From assembly GCA_936941515.1 (NCBI GenBank), contig CAKZJI010000158.1:1-8417 (forward strand): 8,417 nt of DNA, written 5' to 3'. Both the position numbers and the translations under genes were made by a program. Of this stretch, positions 1 to 5,751 are shown one piece after another. Within the stretch, counting starts at the first letter, position 1. Each line of letters begins with the position of its first letter. This stretch comes from an uncultured Propionibacteriaceae bacterium (lineage in GTDB: Bacteria; Actinomycetota; Actinomycetes; Propionibacteriales; Propionibacteriaceae). The notes under the pieces were generated by a model. It made no database searches. It was not told the DNA's origin and saw only the letters and a program-made list of their open reading frames with translations.

Positions 1-577
1 ACCAACCGAGCTGATCGAACTCGGCGGTGCCGAGACCCGCGAGCGGCCACGCGTTCTTGGCCGTGCCGATGCTGGCGACGGCGATGGCGATGATGGGCGA
101 CAGCAGCGCAGGCAGGATCACCTTGCCGACCACCCCGTCAAGCTTGGTGCCGTCGCCACTCCATTTGACGCCGTTGACGCCCAGGCCCGCTATGGTCGCG
201 CCGATCAGCCCGCCGAACAGGGCGTGGGAGGAGCTCGACGGCAAACCCCACAGCCACGTCAGCAGATTCCACACGATGGCCCCGACCAGCCCGGCCAGGA
301 CGATCAGCAGCAGCCCCTCCCCGCCGTCCACCAGCAGCTCGGGCCGGGGCGCGCCGTCGCTGTCCTGCAGATTGACCACGGCATTCGACACCGTCAGCGC
401 CACCTCCACCGAGAGGAAGGCCCCGATCAGGTTCAGGACTGCGGACAATGTCACCGCAGTCTTGGGCTTCAGGGCACCCGTGGCGATGGATGTCGCCATC
501 GCGTTGCCGGTGTCGTGGAAACCGTTGGTGAAGTCGAAGGCCAGAGCCGTCACCACCACCAGCGACAGCACGATCAT
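1..577 (-). CDS. PiT-family inorganic phosphate transporter, N-terminal part (runs off left edge)
   Basis: Predicted to be an integral membrane permease that imports inorganic phosphate with a coupling cation. About 192 residues are visible from ATG 577. The family signature appears near the N-terminus (FDFTNGFHDTGNAMATSIAT, about residues 14-33): the first PiT repeat with its conserved TNGFHD and an Asn. A second conserved block, WGLPSSSSHALFGGLIGA, follows at about 109-126. Several hydrophobic segments are evident. GTG 592 is an alternative start adding VPLEL, but the AGGA at 598-595 lies only two bases from it. The gene lies on the same strand as the kinase and regulator, 67 bases past the regulator stop, so read-through from that operon is possible. 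The last ~20 residues before the window edge do not look like the expected membrane segment (see findings). The family call is secure; the substrate is inferred from the family. Confidence 0.9.
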   Translation of the reverse strand, partial: MIVLSLVVVTALAFDFTNGFHDTGNAMATSIATGALKPKTAVTLSAVLNLIGAFLSVEVALTVSNAVVNLQDSDGAPRPELLVDGGEGLLLIVLAGLVGAIVWNLLTWLWGLPSSSSHALFGGLIGATIAGLGVNGVKWSGDGTKLDGVVGKVILPALLSPIIAIAVASIGTAKNAWPLAGLGTAEFDQLGW

Positions 578-587
578 GAGTTCGAGT

Positions 588-613
588 GGCACGTTCCTAG
601 TCTGTAGCGTGCC
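588..613. promoter_or_regulatory. Short inverted repeat just upstream of the phosphate transporter
   Basis: GGCACG (588-593) is repeated as CGTGCC (608-613) with a 14-base spacer, in the 67-base gap between the response-regulator stop and the transporter start. It could be an operator or a weak hairpin in a read-through transcript. There is no T-tract, so it is not an intrinsic terminator. A 6-bp stem in GC-rich DNA can arise by chance. Confidence 0.25.
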
Positions 614-644
614 GTTGGGAATCGGGAAATCGGGGTGGGTTATT

Positions 645-1281
645 TCACTGTGAGTGCTCAGCGGACAGGATCACAACGGCCAGCTGCACCCGGTTGGCGA
701 CTCCATACTTGCCAAGCAGCGCGGAGATATGGGTTTTGACCGTCGTGATCCCCACGTACAGCTCAGCGGCGATCTCAGCGTTGCTCAGGCCCTGCACCAC
801 CAGGTCAGCGACCTCCCGCTCCCGTTCGGTGATGTCCCTGGGCTTCGGGGTTCGAGAGGGCGCAGACACCGCGTTGGAGACCAGACGGCGCAGGATGCTG
901 GGGGAAAACCTGGGCTCGTCGTGGGCTGCGGCCAGCACCCCGGCGATGATGCCGCCCGGGGCGGAGTCCTTCAGCAGGAAGCCGGTGGCCCCAGCTCGCA
1001 GCGCACCCAGCACCATGTCGTCGGAGTCGAAGGCGGTCAGCACCACGACTCTCACGCCGGGTCGACGCAGCAGTAGCTCGGCCGTGGCAGCGATGCCGTC
1101 GAGGCCTGGCATGTGCAGATCCATCAACACCACATCGGGTGCCAGGGCGATGGCGGCATCCACCCCGCCGCCCATCGCCACCCTCCCCCAGGATGACGAT
1201 CTGAGGCGAGCCGCCGAGGATCAGCCGCAGTCCCGAGCGCACCAGGGGGTCGTCATCAACCAGGACCACCTTCACTCTCAC
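645..1281 (-). pseudogene. NarL/LuxR-type response regulator, frameshifted near 1160-1180
   Basis: This is the partner regulator of the upstream histidine kinase. It starts at GTG 1281, sharing GTGA with the kinase stop (translational coupling). The receiver domain begins normally: VKVVLVDDDPLVRSGLRLIL carries the acidic pocket. That frame leaves the family pattern after GEGGDG. The rest continues one frame over, from about 1165: DAAIALAPDVVLMDLHMPGLDG with the phosphoacceptor Asp, then VLTAF with the conserved Thr, LLKDSAP with the conserved Lys, and a C-terminal LuxR helix-turn-helix (ITEREREVADLVVQGLSNAE to VKTHISALLGKYG), ending at TGA 647-645. One extra base or two missing bases in the G/C-rich stretch would restore a protein of about 212 residues. 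All functional residues are intact, so this may be a recent mutation, a sequencing error in the GGGG run (1163-1166), or a programmed shift. If the shift is real, only a fragment from an internal ATG near 1181 could be made, lacking the N-terminal acidic residues. Confidence 0.85.
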
Positions 1282-2453
1282 GCCCGGTTCCACGGCACCC
1301 ATGCTTCCACAACGAACTCACCCTCTGCGGCTCCGGCCCGCAGCCATCCCCCTGCGAGTGCTGCACGCTCCCGCATCCCAGCCAGTCCGAGGCCTCTGCC
1401 CAGTCCAGGGGCCATGGATCCGGCAGTCGCCGGGGCCGGGTTCCTGATCCGCACGCTCACACCGTCATCGGCGTGGAATCTGATATCGACGGGAGCTCCT
1501 GGCGCGTGGCGGCGGGCATTGGTCAGCCCCTCCTCCACCATCCTCAGCACGGCGTGACGGAGGGTTTGGGGAGCTGTGTGGAAGTCCTGCTCCCACTCAT
1601 ATGGGATTGTCATGGCGACGTGCGCTCCGGCGTCGCGTTCCCGATCGATGACGGCCATGACCTCAGCCCATTCAGCACGGGATGTGTCCCGGGTGCCGTC
1701 GGCGTGCAGGACTGCGAGGATCTGACGCAGCTCACGGGAGGCGTCGGCGGCCAGCTCACGAATGGTGGAGCAGCTGGCGGCGATGGTCTCACGGTCAAGG
1801 TCCGGGCGCGTCTCCAGGGCACCGGCATGCAGGGACAGCAGCGACAGCCGATGGGCGAGAGCGTCATGCATCTCGCGGGAGATCCGCGCGCGTTCCTCCA
1901 CACGGCCTCGCTCCTCGCGTTCGCGTTTCGCCTGCTCGGTCAATTCCGCACGCTCTCGCAGCGACCGGAGAAGCTCAGCGCGGGCACCGAGCGAATGCCC
2001 GATCAGGGCGGGGATCAGGAACACCGTCAGCACAACCAAACTCACCCCAAGAAGTTCAAACTGGGTCATTGATGTGGAGCTGTCCATCCAGATCTGGAGT
2101 GCGCCCCCTGCCGCGAAGACGAAGCCGGCCATCAGGAGGGGGCGTCTTTGCCGCCGGGATGCGACCAGCGTGATGGCGACGCAGGCGGCTGGCAACCCCC
2201 ATGTGCTGATGGCCCCGACGAGAATGACCGCATGGGTGGCTCCCCCGAGACGCCTCAGCGCGGCTGGCAGGAAGGCCAGGGCGATGCTCCCGAACAGCAG
2301 GTCGATGGCGAACTGAGAGACGATCACGTCGTTGAGGACTTCCCCGTCCAGCAGCAGCACCACATGCGCCATGACCAGTGGAAGTCCCAGCAGCCCGCAG
2401 GCGAACCATACGACGACACGCTTCCACCGGTCGCCCAGAAGCTCGTTGGTCAT
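1278..2453 (-). CDS. Sensor histidine kinase, HisKA_3 type (two-component system)
   Basis: A 391-residue membrane sensor kinase, expected to autophosphorylate on His and pass the phosphate to the downstream NarL-type regulator. The N-terminal half has about five hydrophobic segments (roughly residues 13-35, 43-66, 74-98, 104-122, 134-154) with little extracytoplasmic sequence, suggesting membrane-embedded sensing. A charged, probably coiled-coil linker (about 157-190) follows. The dimerisation/phosphoacceptor box is ARISREMHDALAHRLSLLSL, with His at about 196. The ATPase domain shows the N box (EEGLTNARRHAPG, Asn about 312) and the glycine box (GRGLGLAGMRERA, about 352-364). The start at ATG 2453 is supported by a TAGCCT element six bases upstream, which implies a leaderless mRNA. 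The stop overlaps the regulator GTG. The signal sensed cannot be read from the sequence. The neighbouring divergent protease and downstream transporter are candidate targets by position only. Confidence 0.93.
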   Translation of the reverse strand: MTNELLGDRWKRVVVWFACGLLGLPLVMAHVVLLLDGEVLNDVIVSQFAIDLLFGSIALAFLPAALRRLGGATHAVILVGAISTWGLPAACVAITLVASRRQRRPLLMAGFVFAAGGALQIWMDSSTSMTQFELLGVSLVVLTVFLIPALIGHSLGARAELLRSLRERAELTEQAKREREERGRVEERARISREMHDALAHRLSLLSLHAGALETRPDLDRETIAASCSTIRELAADASRELRQILAVLHADGTRDTSRAEWAEVMAVIDRERDAGAHVAMTIPYEWEQDFHTAPQTLRHAVLRMVEEGLTNARRHAPGAPVDIRFHADDGVSVRIRNPAPATAGSMAPGLGRGLGLAGMRERAALAGGWLRAGAAEGEFVVEAWVPWNRA

Positions 2454-2459
2454 GGCCGC

Positions 2460-2465
2460 AGGCTA
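2460..2465 (-). promoter_or_regulatory. Putative -10 element of the histidine kinase operon (leaderless start)
   Basis: On the minus strand TAGCCT ends six bases before ATG 2453. This is the usual -10 to +1 distance, so transcription would begin at or next to the start codon. There is no Shine-Dalgarno sequence and no clear -35. The -35 position (about 2483-2488) abuts the inverted repeat that starts at 2489. Confidence 0.5.
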
Positions 2466-2488
2466 CCCACCAGACAGTCGCCCCTCCC

Positions 2489-2538
2489 ATCGGCCAGTGG
2501 GAGGAGACGGCTTCTCGGGTCTCCTCCCACTGGCCGAT
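2489..2538. repeat. Perfect 20-bp inverted repeat in the divergent kinase/protease intergenic region
   Basis: The arm at 2489-2508 (ATCGGCCAGTGGGAGGAGAC) is the exact reverse complement of 2519-2538, with a 10-base spacer (2509-2518). It lies between two genes transcribed away from each other, 36 bases upstream of the kinase ATG and 57 bases upstream of the protease ATG. A terminator role is therefore unlikely. An operator for both promoters or a stable 5' UTR hairpin fits better. Twenty perfect pairs is well beyond chance. Confidence 0.9.
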
Positions 2539-2594
2539 CATTCGGGCCTGTCGAGCAATGGTCGCAAGGCGTCTCGGAGCCTGAATCTGAGGGT

Positions 2595-3509
2595 ATGAAC
2601 ACAGCACCTGCCCTCATCACATCGTCCACCATGGCATCGGATGCCGCAGCGCCCGTCCCCTACCATCGCCTGCTGCGGACACTGCCACGCCATCGCTGGT
2701 GGAAACCGCTTCTCGCTGCCGGGGTACTTCTGCTGACTTCGGGGGTGTTGATGCTGGCCCTCCTCGTCGGGTACGTGATCTTCGATCCAGTGCTGCGGGA
2801 AAGTTTCCTGGCCAAGGATTCCCCTGACACCTTCGCGCTCCCGCCCACGTTGGAATTGAGCGGCATCGCGGTTATGACGCTCGCGGTGGCGGCGACGGCG
2901 CGGATGGTATACGGACAGCCTCTGGGGCTCGTCTCATCAGCGACGGGACGCCTGCGGTGGCGGATCATCGCCGACACCCTACCGATCGCTGTGGCGGTGA
3001 TGACGCCTCCTGTGGTTCTGTCGTTTCTGCTCTCCCCTGGTTTGGACCTGCCCTCTATAAGCTCGGCGTGGGGAACTCTGTTGCTGCTGTTGATCCTGGC
3101 CCCCTTGCAATCGGCTGCCGAGGAGTACGTATTCCGGGGCTTTCTGTTCCAGGCGCTCGGCGCGTGGATTCGTCCAGGCTGGCTCGTGACACTGCTCACC
3201 GTCCCGTTGTTCGTGATCGGGCATGACTATGGCATCGAGGGCGGTGTGAGCGTGGCCTGCTTCGCCAGCATCGCGGGATGGCTGGTGTTGCGCACCCGAG
3301 GCCTGGAGGCGGCCATCGCACTTCACGCGGTGAACAACGTTGTTGCCTTTATCTCCGATGCACTGGGGCCCGTCGAAGCCACCGGCGATGCCGCCATGGA
3401 GTGGTGGCAGGTGGGGTCGTCAGTGCTCATGTGTGTGCTTTATGCCGTCGGTGTGGAGTTCATGGGACGACGTCATGGCTGGATCAGGCCTGGCCGACGT
3501 CAGGCGTGA
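2595..3509 (+). CDS. CPBP-family (Abi) intramembrane metalloprotease
   Basis: A 304-residue polytopic membrane protein of the CPBP/Abi glutamic-protease family (related to Rce1), which cleaves or processes substrates within the membrane. In bacteria members act in bacteriocin self-immunity, peptide maturation or membrane protein turnover. The three family motifs are intact: AAEEYVFRGFLFQAL (Glu176-Glu177, Arg181), FVIGHDYG (His210) and ALHAVNNVVAF (His244, Asn248). Hydrophobic stretches lie at about 38-62, 88-105, 128-146, 159-172, 196-209, 217-233 and 273-288. The start chosen is ATG 2595 (MNTAPAL), which gives a short polar N-terminus before the first membrane segment. There is no good Shine-Dalgarno site (GAGGG ends one base before the ATG), and M13 at 2631 is an alternative start. 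The same frame is open far upstream, but that part only mirrors the kinase. The gene is divergent from the two-component operon across the 20-bp palindrome, and its 3' end overlaps the convergent repair gene. The substrate is unknown. Confidence 0.92.
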   Translation: MNTAPALITSSTMASDAAAPVPYHRLLRTLPRHRWWKPLLAAGVLLLTSGVLMLALLVGYVIFDPVLRESFLAKDSPDTFALPPTLELSGIAVMTLAVAATARMVYGQPLGLVSSATGRLRWRIIADTLPIAVAVMTPPVVLSFLLSPGLDLPSISSAWGTLLLLLILAPLQSAAEEYVFRGFLFQALGAWIRPGWLVTLLTVPLFVIGHDYGIEGGVSVACFASIAGWLVLRTRGLEAAIALHAVNNVVAFISDALGPVEATGDAAMEWWQVGSSVLMCVLYAVGVEFMGRRHGWIRPGRRQA

Positions 3510-3839
3510 GGCGGGGTCCGCCATCTCATAGTCCGCAGCCCACTGGGTCAGGTCGGCACGGGCCTGGGACATCATGCAGCGGCCATCGCCCACCGGGGTT
3601 CCCTCCCGTCTCCAGCGCAGGGACGCCTCTGCCGTCAGGTGCTCCGGAAGCCGACCTGAGGCGTTGGTCACCCGCCACCACGGGACCCCCGAGCCTTCGG
3701 TGCCCATGATGGAGCCCACCCGTCTGGCAGAGGTTCCCACCAGCTCGGCGATGTCGCCGTAGGAGACGACGCGCCCCGCAGGCACGCACTCCACGGCACG
3801 CAGCACCCGCTCGATCAGCAGTTCCACGGCATCATCCAC
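3420..3839 (-). CDS. Alkyltransferase-like (ATL) DNA-repair protein, MGMT family
   Basis: A small MGMT-like protein that binds O6-alkylguanine in DNA and flags it for nucleotide-excision repair rather than removing the alkyl group. The core reads PAGRVVSYGDIAELVGTSAR (about residues 20-39), then GVPWWRVTNASGRLP (51-65). The alkyl-accepting Cys of PCHR is replaced by Trp (PWWR, Trp54), as in ATL proteins. The Tyr27 and Arg39 positions match the family's DNA-flipping and 'finger' residues. GTG 3839 is chosen because CACACT ends six bases upstream, consistent with a leaderless start. GTG 3845 would add two residues. The protein is 139 residues against about 100-110 for typical ATLs. The extra ~35 residues are a low-complexity tail ending HTHEH, encoded antisense to the protease 3' end. 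Confidence 0.9.
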   Translation of the reverse strand: MDDAVELLIERVLRAVECVPAGRVVSYGDIAELVGTSARRVGSIMGTEGSGVPWWRVTNASGRLPEHLTAEASLRWRREGTPVGDGRCMMSQARADLTQWAADYEMADPASRLTSARPDPAMTSSHELHTDGIKHTHEH

Positions 3840-3901
3840 TCTCACAGTGTGCCCTGGCCTCGTGTGTCGGAAGTTCGCCGCTGGGAGTCGGCTTGCGGGG
3901 T

Positions 3902-3971
3902 GGCTGCCTCGCGAGGTAGCCGAGCGAAACCGTTCTGGGTGTGCCGTGAGCGAGGCGAACGAAGCGAGGCG
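3902..3971. repeat. Palindrome and GCGAGGCG direct repeats in the ATL/DUF3151 intergenic region
   Basis: The 193-base gap between two divergent genes holds a near-perfect 20-base palindrome (GGCTGCCTCGCGAGGTAGCC, 3902-3921, one G-T pair). About 30 bases further on, GCGAGGCG occurs twice, 14 bases apart (3950-3957 and 3964-3971), within a run of GCGA/GCGAA words. It resembles the low-complexity GCGAG-type intergenic repeats of high-GC genomes. A regulatory role for the palindrome is possible but unproven. Confidence 0.5.
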
Positions 3972-4019
3972 CCACATCCGGGAGTGAAGAACACCCGACG
4001 AGATGACGGCACACGACAC

Positions 4020-4025
4020 TAGGCT
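4020..4025 (+). promoter_or_regulatory. Putative -10 element with leaderless start for the DUF3151 gene
   Basis: TAGGCT is followed by seven bases and then ATG 4033, the geometry of leaderless actinobacterial promoters. This decides the start: the in-frame ATG at 4003 lies upstream of the -10 and could not be transcribed from this promoter. No convincing -35 is seen. Confidence 0.6.
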
Positions 4026-4032
4026 GGCTGTC

Positions 4033-4464
4033 ATGTCTCAGACACACCCCAACCTCATGGCCTCCGACGTCGTCGTGCATCTCCCCGAGGACCCCGCCGC
4101 GTTGCTCATCGAACAGGGCAGCCTGCTGGAGGTGGCTGCAGCTCATCCGGCATCATCGCTGTGCTGGGCGTTGCTGGCTGAGGATGCCCTCGCCAGGAAC
4201 GAGTTGGCGGCGACCCTGGCTGCCTACGCCTATGCGCGGACCGGATATCACCGCGGCCTTGACCTGCTGCGCCGCAACGGCTGGAAAGGCACGGGTCAGG
4301 TGCCGTGGGAGCACGAGCCCAACCGCGGGTTCCTGCGCAGCCTGTGGGCGCTGAGCGTCGCCGCCGGACGGATTGGCGAGACCGATGAGCAGGAGCGCTG
4401 CGCCCAGTTCCTCCGTGACTCCTCCGAGACCGCGTATCAGCACCTTGCGGCCATCAGCTCCTGA
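4033..4464 (+). CDS. DUF3151 family protein
   Basis: A 143-residue cytoplasmic protein of the actinobacterial DUF3151 family, of unknown function. The recognisable core runs from HPASSLCWALLAEDALARNE through AYAYARTGYHRGLDLLRRNG and WKGTGQVPWEHEPNRGFLRS to IGETDEQERCAQFLRDS. It is mostly helical with a repeat-like, TPR-resembling look, but no catalytic motif is visible. The start at ATG 4033 (MSQTHPN) is set by the TAGGCT element at 4020-4025. The nitrilase gene begins 19 bases after the stop on the same strand with its own Shine-Dalgarno site, and no terminator lies between them, so the two are probably one transcript. No functional link beyond co-transcription is claimed. Confidence 0.9.
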   Translation: MSQTHPNLMASDVVVHLPEDPAALLIEQGSLLEVAAAHPASSLCWALLAEDALARNELAATLAAYAYARTGYHRGLDLLRRNGWKGTGQVPWEHEPNRGFLRSLWALSVAAGRIGETDEQERCAQFLRDSSETAYQHLAAISS

Positions 4465-4471
4465 ATCAGCC

Positions 4472-4476
4472 AAGGA
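4472..4476 (+). promoter_or_regulatory. Shine-Dalgarno site of the nitrilase-family gene
   Basis: AAGGA lies seven bases before ATG 4484 in the 19-base gap after the DUF3151 stop. It fixes the start, because the frame is open further upstream inside DUF3151. It contrasts with the leaderless-type starts of nearby first genes, as expected for an internal operon gene. Confidence 0.7.
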
Positions 4477-4483
4477 ACTCACA

Positions 4484-5272
4484 ATGCGCATTGCCCTGGC
4501 TCAGATCCGCTCCACGATCGATCCGCAGGCCAATCTGGCGGTGGTCGCGGACATGGCTCGGCGGGCAGCCCGGGCCGGCGCGGAGGCAGTGGTGTTCCCG
4601 GAGGCTGCCATGTGCTCGTTCCTGCGCCCTCCGGCGGAGGTCGCCGAATCGTTCGACGGGCCGTGGGCTTCAGGTGTGCGGGTTCTGACCCACGAGCTCG
4701 GGATCGCCATCGTCGCGGGAATGTTCACGACGGCTCCCGGCGGGCTGGTCCACAACACCGTGTTGGCAACGGGTGAGGTGGAGACCCGCTACGACAAGAT
4801 CCACTTATTCGATGCGCTGGGGCATCGCGAGTCCGATCACATCGTCCCCGGCCATCAGCTGGTCACAGCTGAGATCGCCGGGGAGTGTTTGGGGCTGTCA
4901 ATCTGCTACGACATCCGCTTCCCGCAGCAGTTCATCAACCTGGCGCTGGGTGGCGCGAGGGTGATGGTGGTGTGCGCATCCTGGGCACCCGGCCCGGGAA
5001 AGCTCAATCAGTGGCGCACTTTAGTGACTGCCCGGGCGATGGACTCGACGTCCTTCGTGATCGCGGTGGACCAGGCCGCCTCGGGCAGCCCCGAAAGCCC
5101 CGGCCCCCCAACAGGCGTGGGCCACTCGATGGTGGTCGACCCGACGGGGAGGGTTCTGCTGGAGCTGGGGCCAGCGCCGGAGCTGGCCACCGTCGATGTG
5201 GACCTGTCACAGGTGGATGCCACCCGCGAGGCCCTGCCGGTGCTCCGCTCTGGACATCACGTGTCCGAGTGA
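4484..5272 (+). CDS. Carbon-nitrogen hydrolase (nitrilase superfamily, Nit1/Nit2-like amidase)
   Basis: A 262-residue cytoplasmic amidohydrolase that cleaves a C-N amide bond through a Glu-Lys-Cys active site. All three residues are in context: Glu40 in VVFPEAAMCSF, Lys105 in ETRYDKIHLFD, and nucleophile Cys141 in LGLSICYDIRFPQQF. A further Glu116 in GHRESDH fits the auxiliary catalytic Glu. The length and the DKIHLFD and CYDIRFP signatures match the branch containing omega-amidases and deaminated-glutathione amidases, which repair or recycle 2-oxo-acid amides. The exact substrate cannot be assigned. The start is set by AAGGA seven bases upstream; the longer open frame is only the shadow of DUF3151. 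It is the second gene of a probable two-gene operon. After the stop only a 10-base palindrome (GAGGGCCCTC, 5284-5293) is seen, with no clear terminator. Confidence 0.93.
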   Translation: MRIALAQIRSTIDPQANLAVVADMARRAARAGAEAVVFPEAAMCSFLRPPAEVAESFDGPWASGVRVLTHELGIAIVAGMFTTAPGGLVHNTVLATGEVETRYDKIHLFDALGHRESDHIVPGHQLVTAEIAGECLGLSICYDIRFPQQFINLALGGARVMVVCASWAPGPGKLNQWRTLVTARAMDSTSFVIAVDQAASGSPESPGPPTGVGHSMVVDPTGRVLLELGPAPELATVDVDLSQVDATREALPVLRSGHHVSE

Positions 5273-5352
5273 TGAGGCTTTCGGAGGGCCCTCAATGTTC
5301 AGGCAAGTTCGCAGATACAGATACAGTGATGCGCGCCGTCACCGCCCCACGT

Positions 5353-5601
5353 CTAGGCGTCTATGAGTGACCAGCCATCCACGTTTCGCTGACCGTAGTC
5401 ATTGGCTCCAGCGCTCAAGACGCTGCCATCGGCACGCACCCCCAGAGTGTGTTCCGCACCGGCTGCCACCGCAACGACATCCCGCCATTCCCCGGTACGG
5501 CACTCACCAACGGCATGTGACCCAACAGCCACGACAGCTCCATCCGAGCGTCGACCCACCGAATGCCTCTGCCCGGCAGCCAGAAGCGAGTGGCTATTAT
5601 T
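5353..5601 (-). pseudogene. Remnant of an RCC1-repeat protein (C-terminal two repeats)
   Basis: Two RCC1-type beta-propeller repeats are readable: AAGQRHSVGRRSDGAVVAVG (from about 5579) and VAVAAGAEHTLGVRADGSVL followed by SAGANDYGQRNVDGWSLIDA, ending at TAG 5355-5353. Full RCC1-like proteins need about seven repeats and usually have several hundred residues. Here the frame is closed by TGA at 5604-5602, and no further repeat is found upstream in any frame before the ATPase gene. A GTG at 5559 could start a 68-residue peptide, but it would begin inside a repeat. A strong AAGGAGG lies at 5616-5610, but the GTG after it (5605) opens only a two-codon frame (GTG AAA TAA). The best reading is a decayed or truncated gene whose front was deleted. 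Function, if any, was probably protein-protein interaction. Confidence 0.7.
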
Positions 5602-5616
5602 TCACGACGCCTCCTT

Positions 5617-5638
5617 GAAAAGGTTGTCTCCACAACCT
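5617..5638 (-). terminator. Putative intrinsic terminator downstream of the ATPase gene
   Basis: On the minus strand, AGGTTGT and ACAACCT form a 7-bp stem with a 4-base loop (5638-5621), followed directly by TTTTC (the T-run overlaps the stem base at 5621). It lies 114 bases after the ATPase stop and just before the RCC1 remnant. The stem and T-run are short, so strength is uncertain. Confidence 0.45.
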
Positions 5639-5751
5639 AGAACACCGCAGGCAGAATCGCCTCAGCTATCCCAACAGCCTCAGCACGTCTTTGACAGAGC
5701 GCGCTGCTCGCAGCATGTTCAAACTCATGACCACCGCTGCTCACTATAGGC

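Noticed and set aside
27..653. Plus-strand 208-residue frame over the phosphate transporter
   Set aside because: It is Ser/Pro/Arg-rich shadow sequence on the opposite strand of a clear PiT coding region.
2489..2538. Rho-independent terminator
   Set aside because: The hairpin lies between divergent gene starts and has no T-run on either side.
2148..2594. Longer N-terminal start for the intramembrane protease
   Set aside because: The added residues are antisense to the kinase, rich in Gly/Gln/Asp with no membrane character, and would put the 20-bp palindrome inside the coding sequence. ATG 2595 starts a normal family N-terminus.
5284..5293. GAGGGCCCTC palindrome after the nitrilase gene as a terminator
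   Set aside because: The ten-base self-complementary run has no loop or T-tract, so it cannot form a normal terminator hairpin.
5640..5750. Transposase C-terminus on the minus strand (SLNMLRAARSVKDVLRLLG, stop near 5660)
   Set aside because: The sequence looks vaguely like the tail of an IS protein, but only about 24 codons are open after a TAG TGA pair and no terminal repeat or catalytic motif is visible. Treated as non-coding, nothing else seen.
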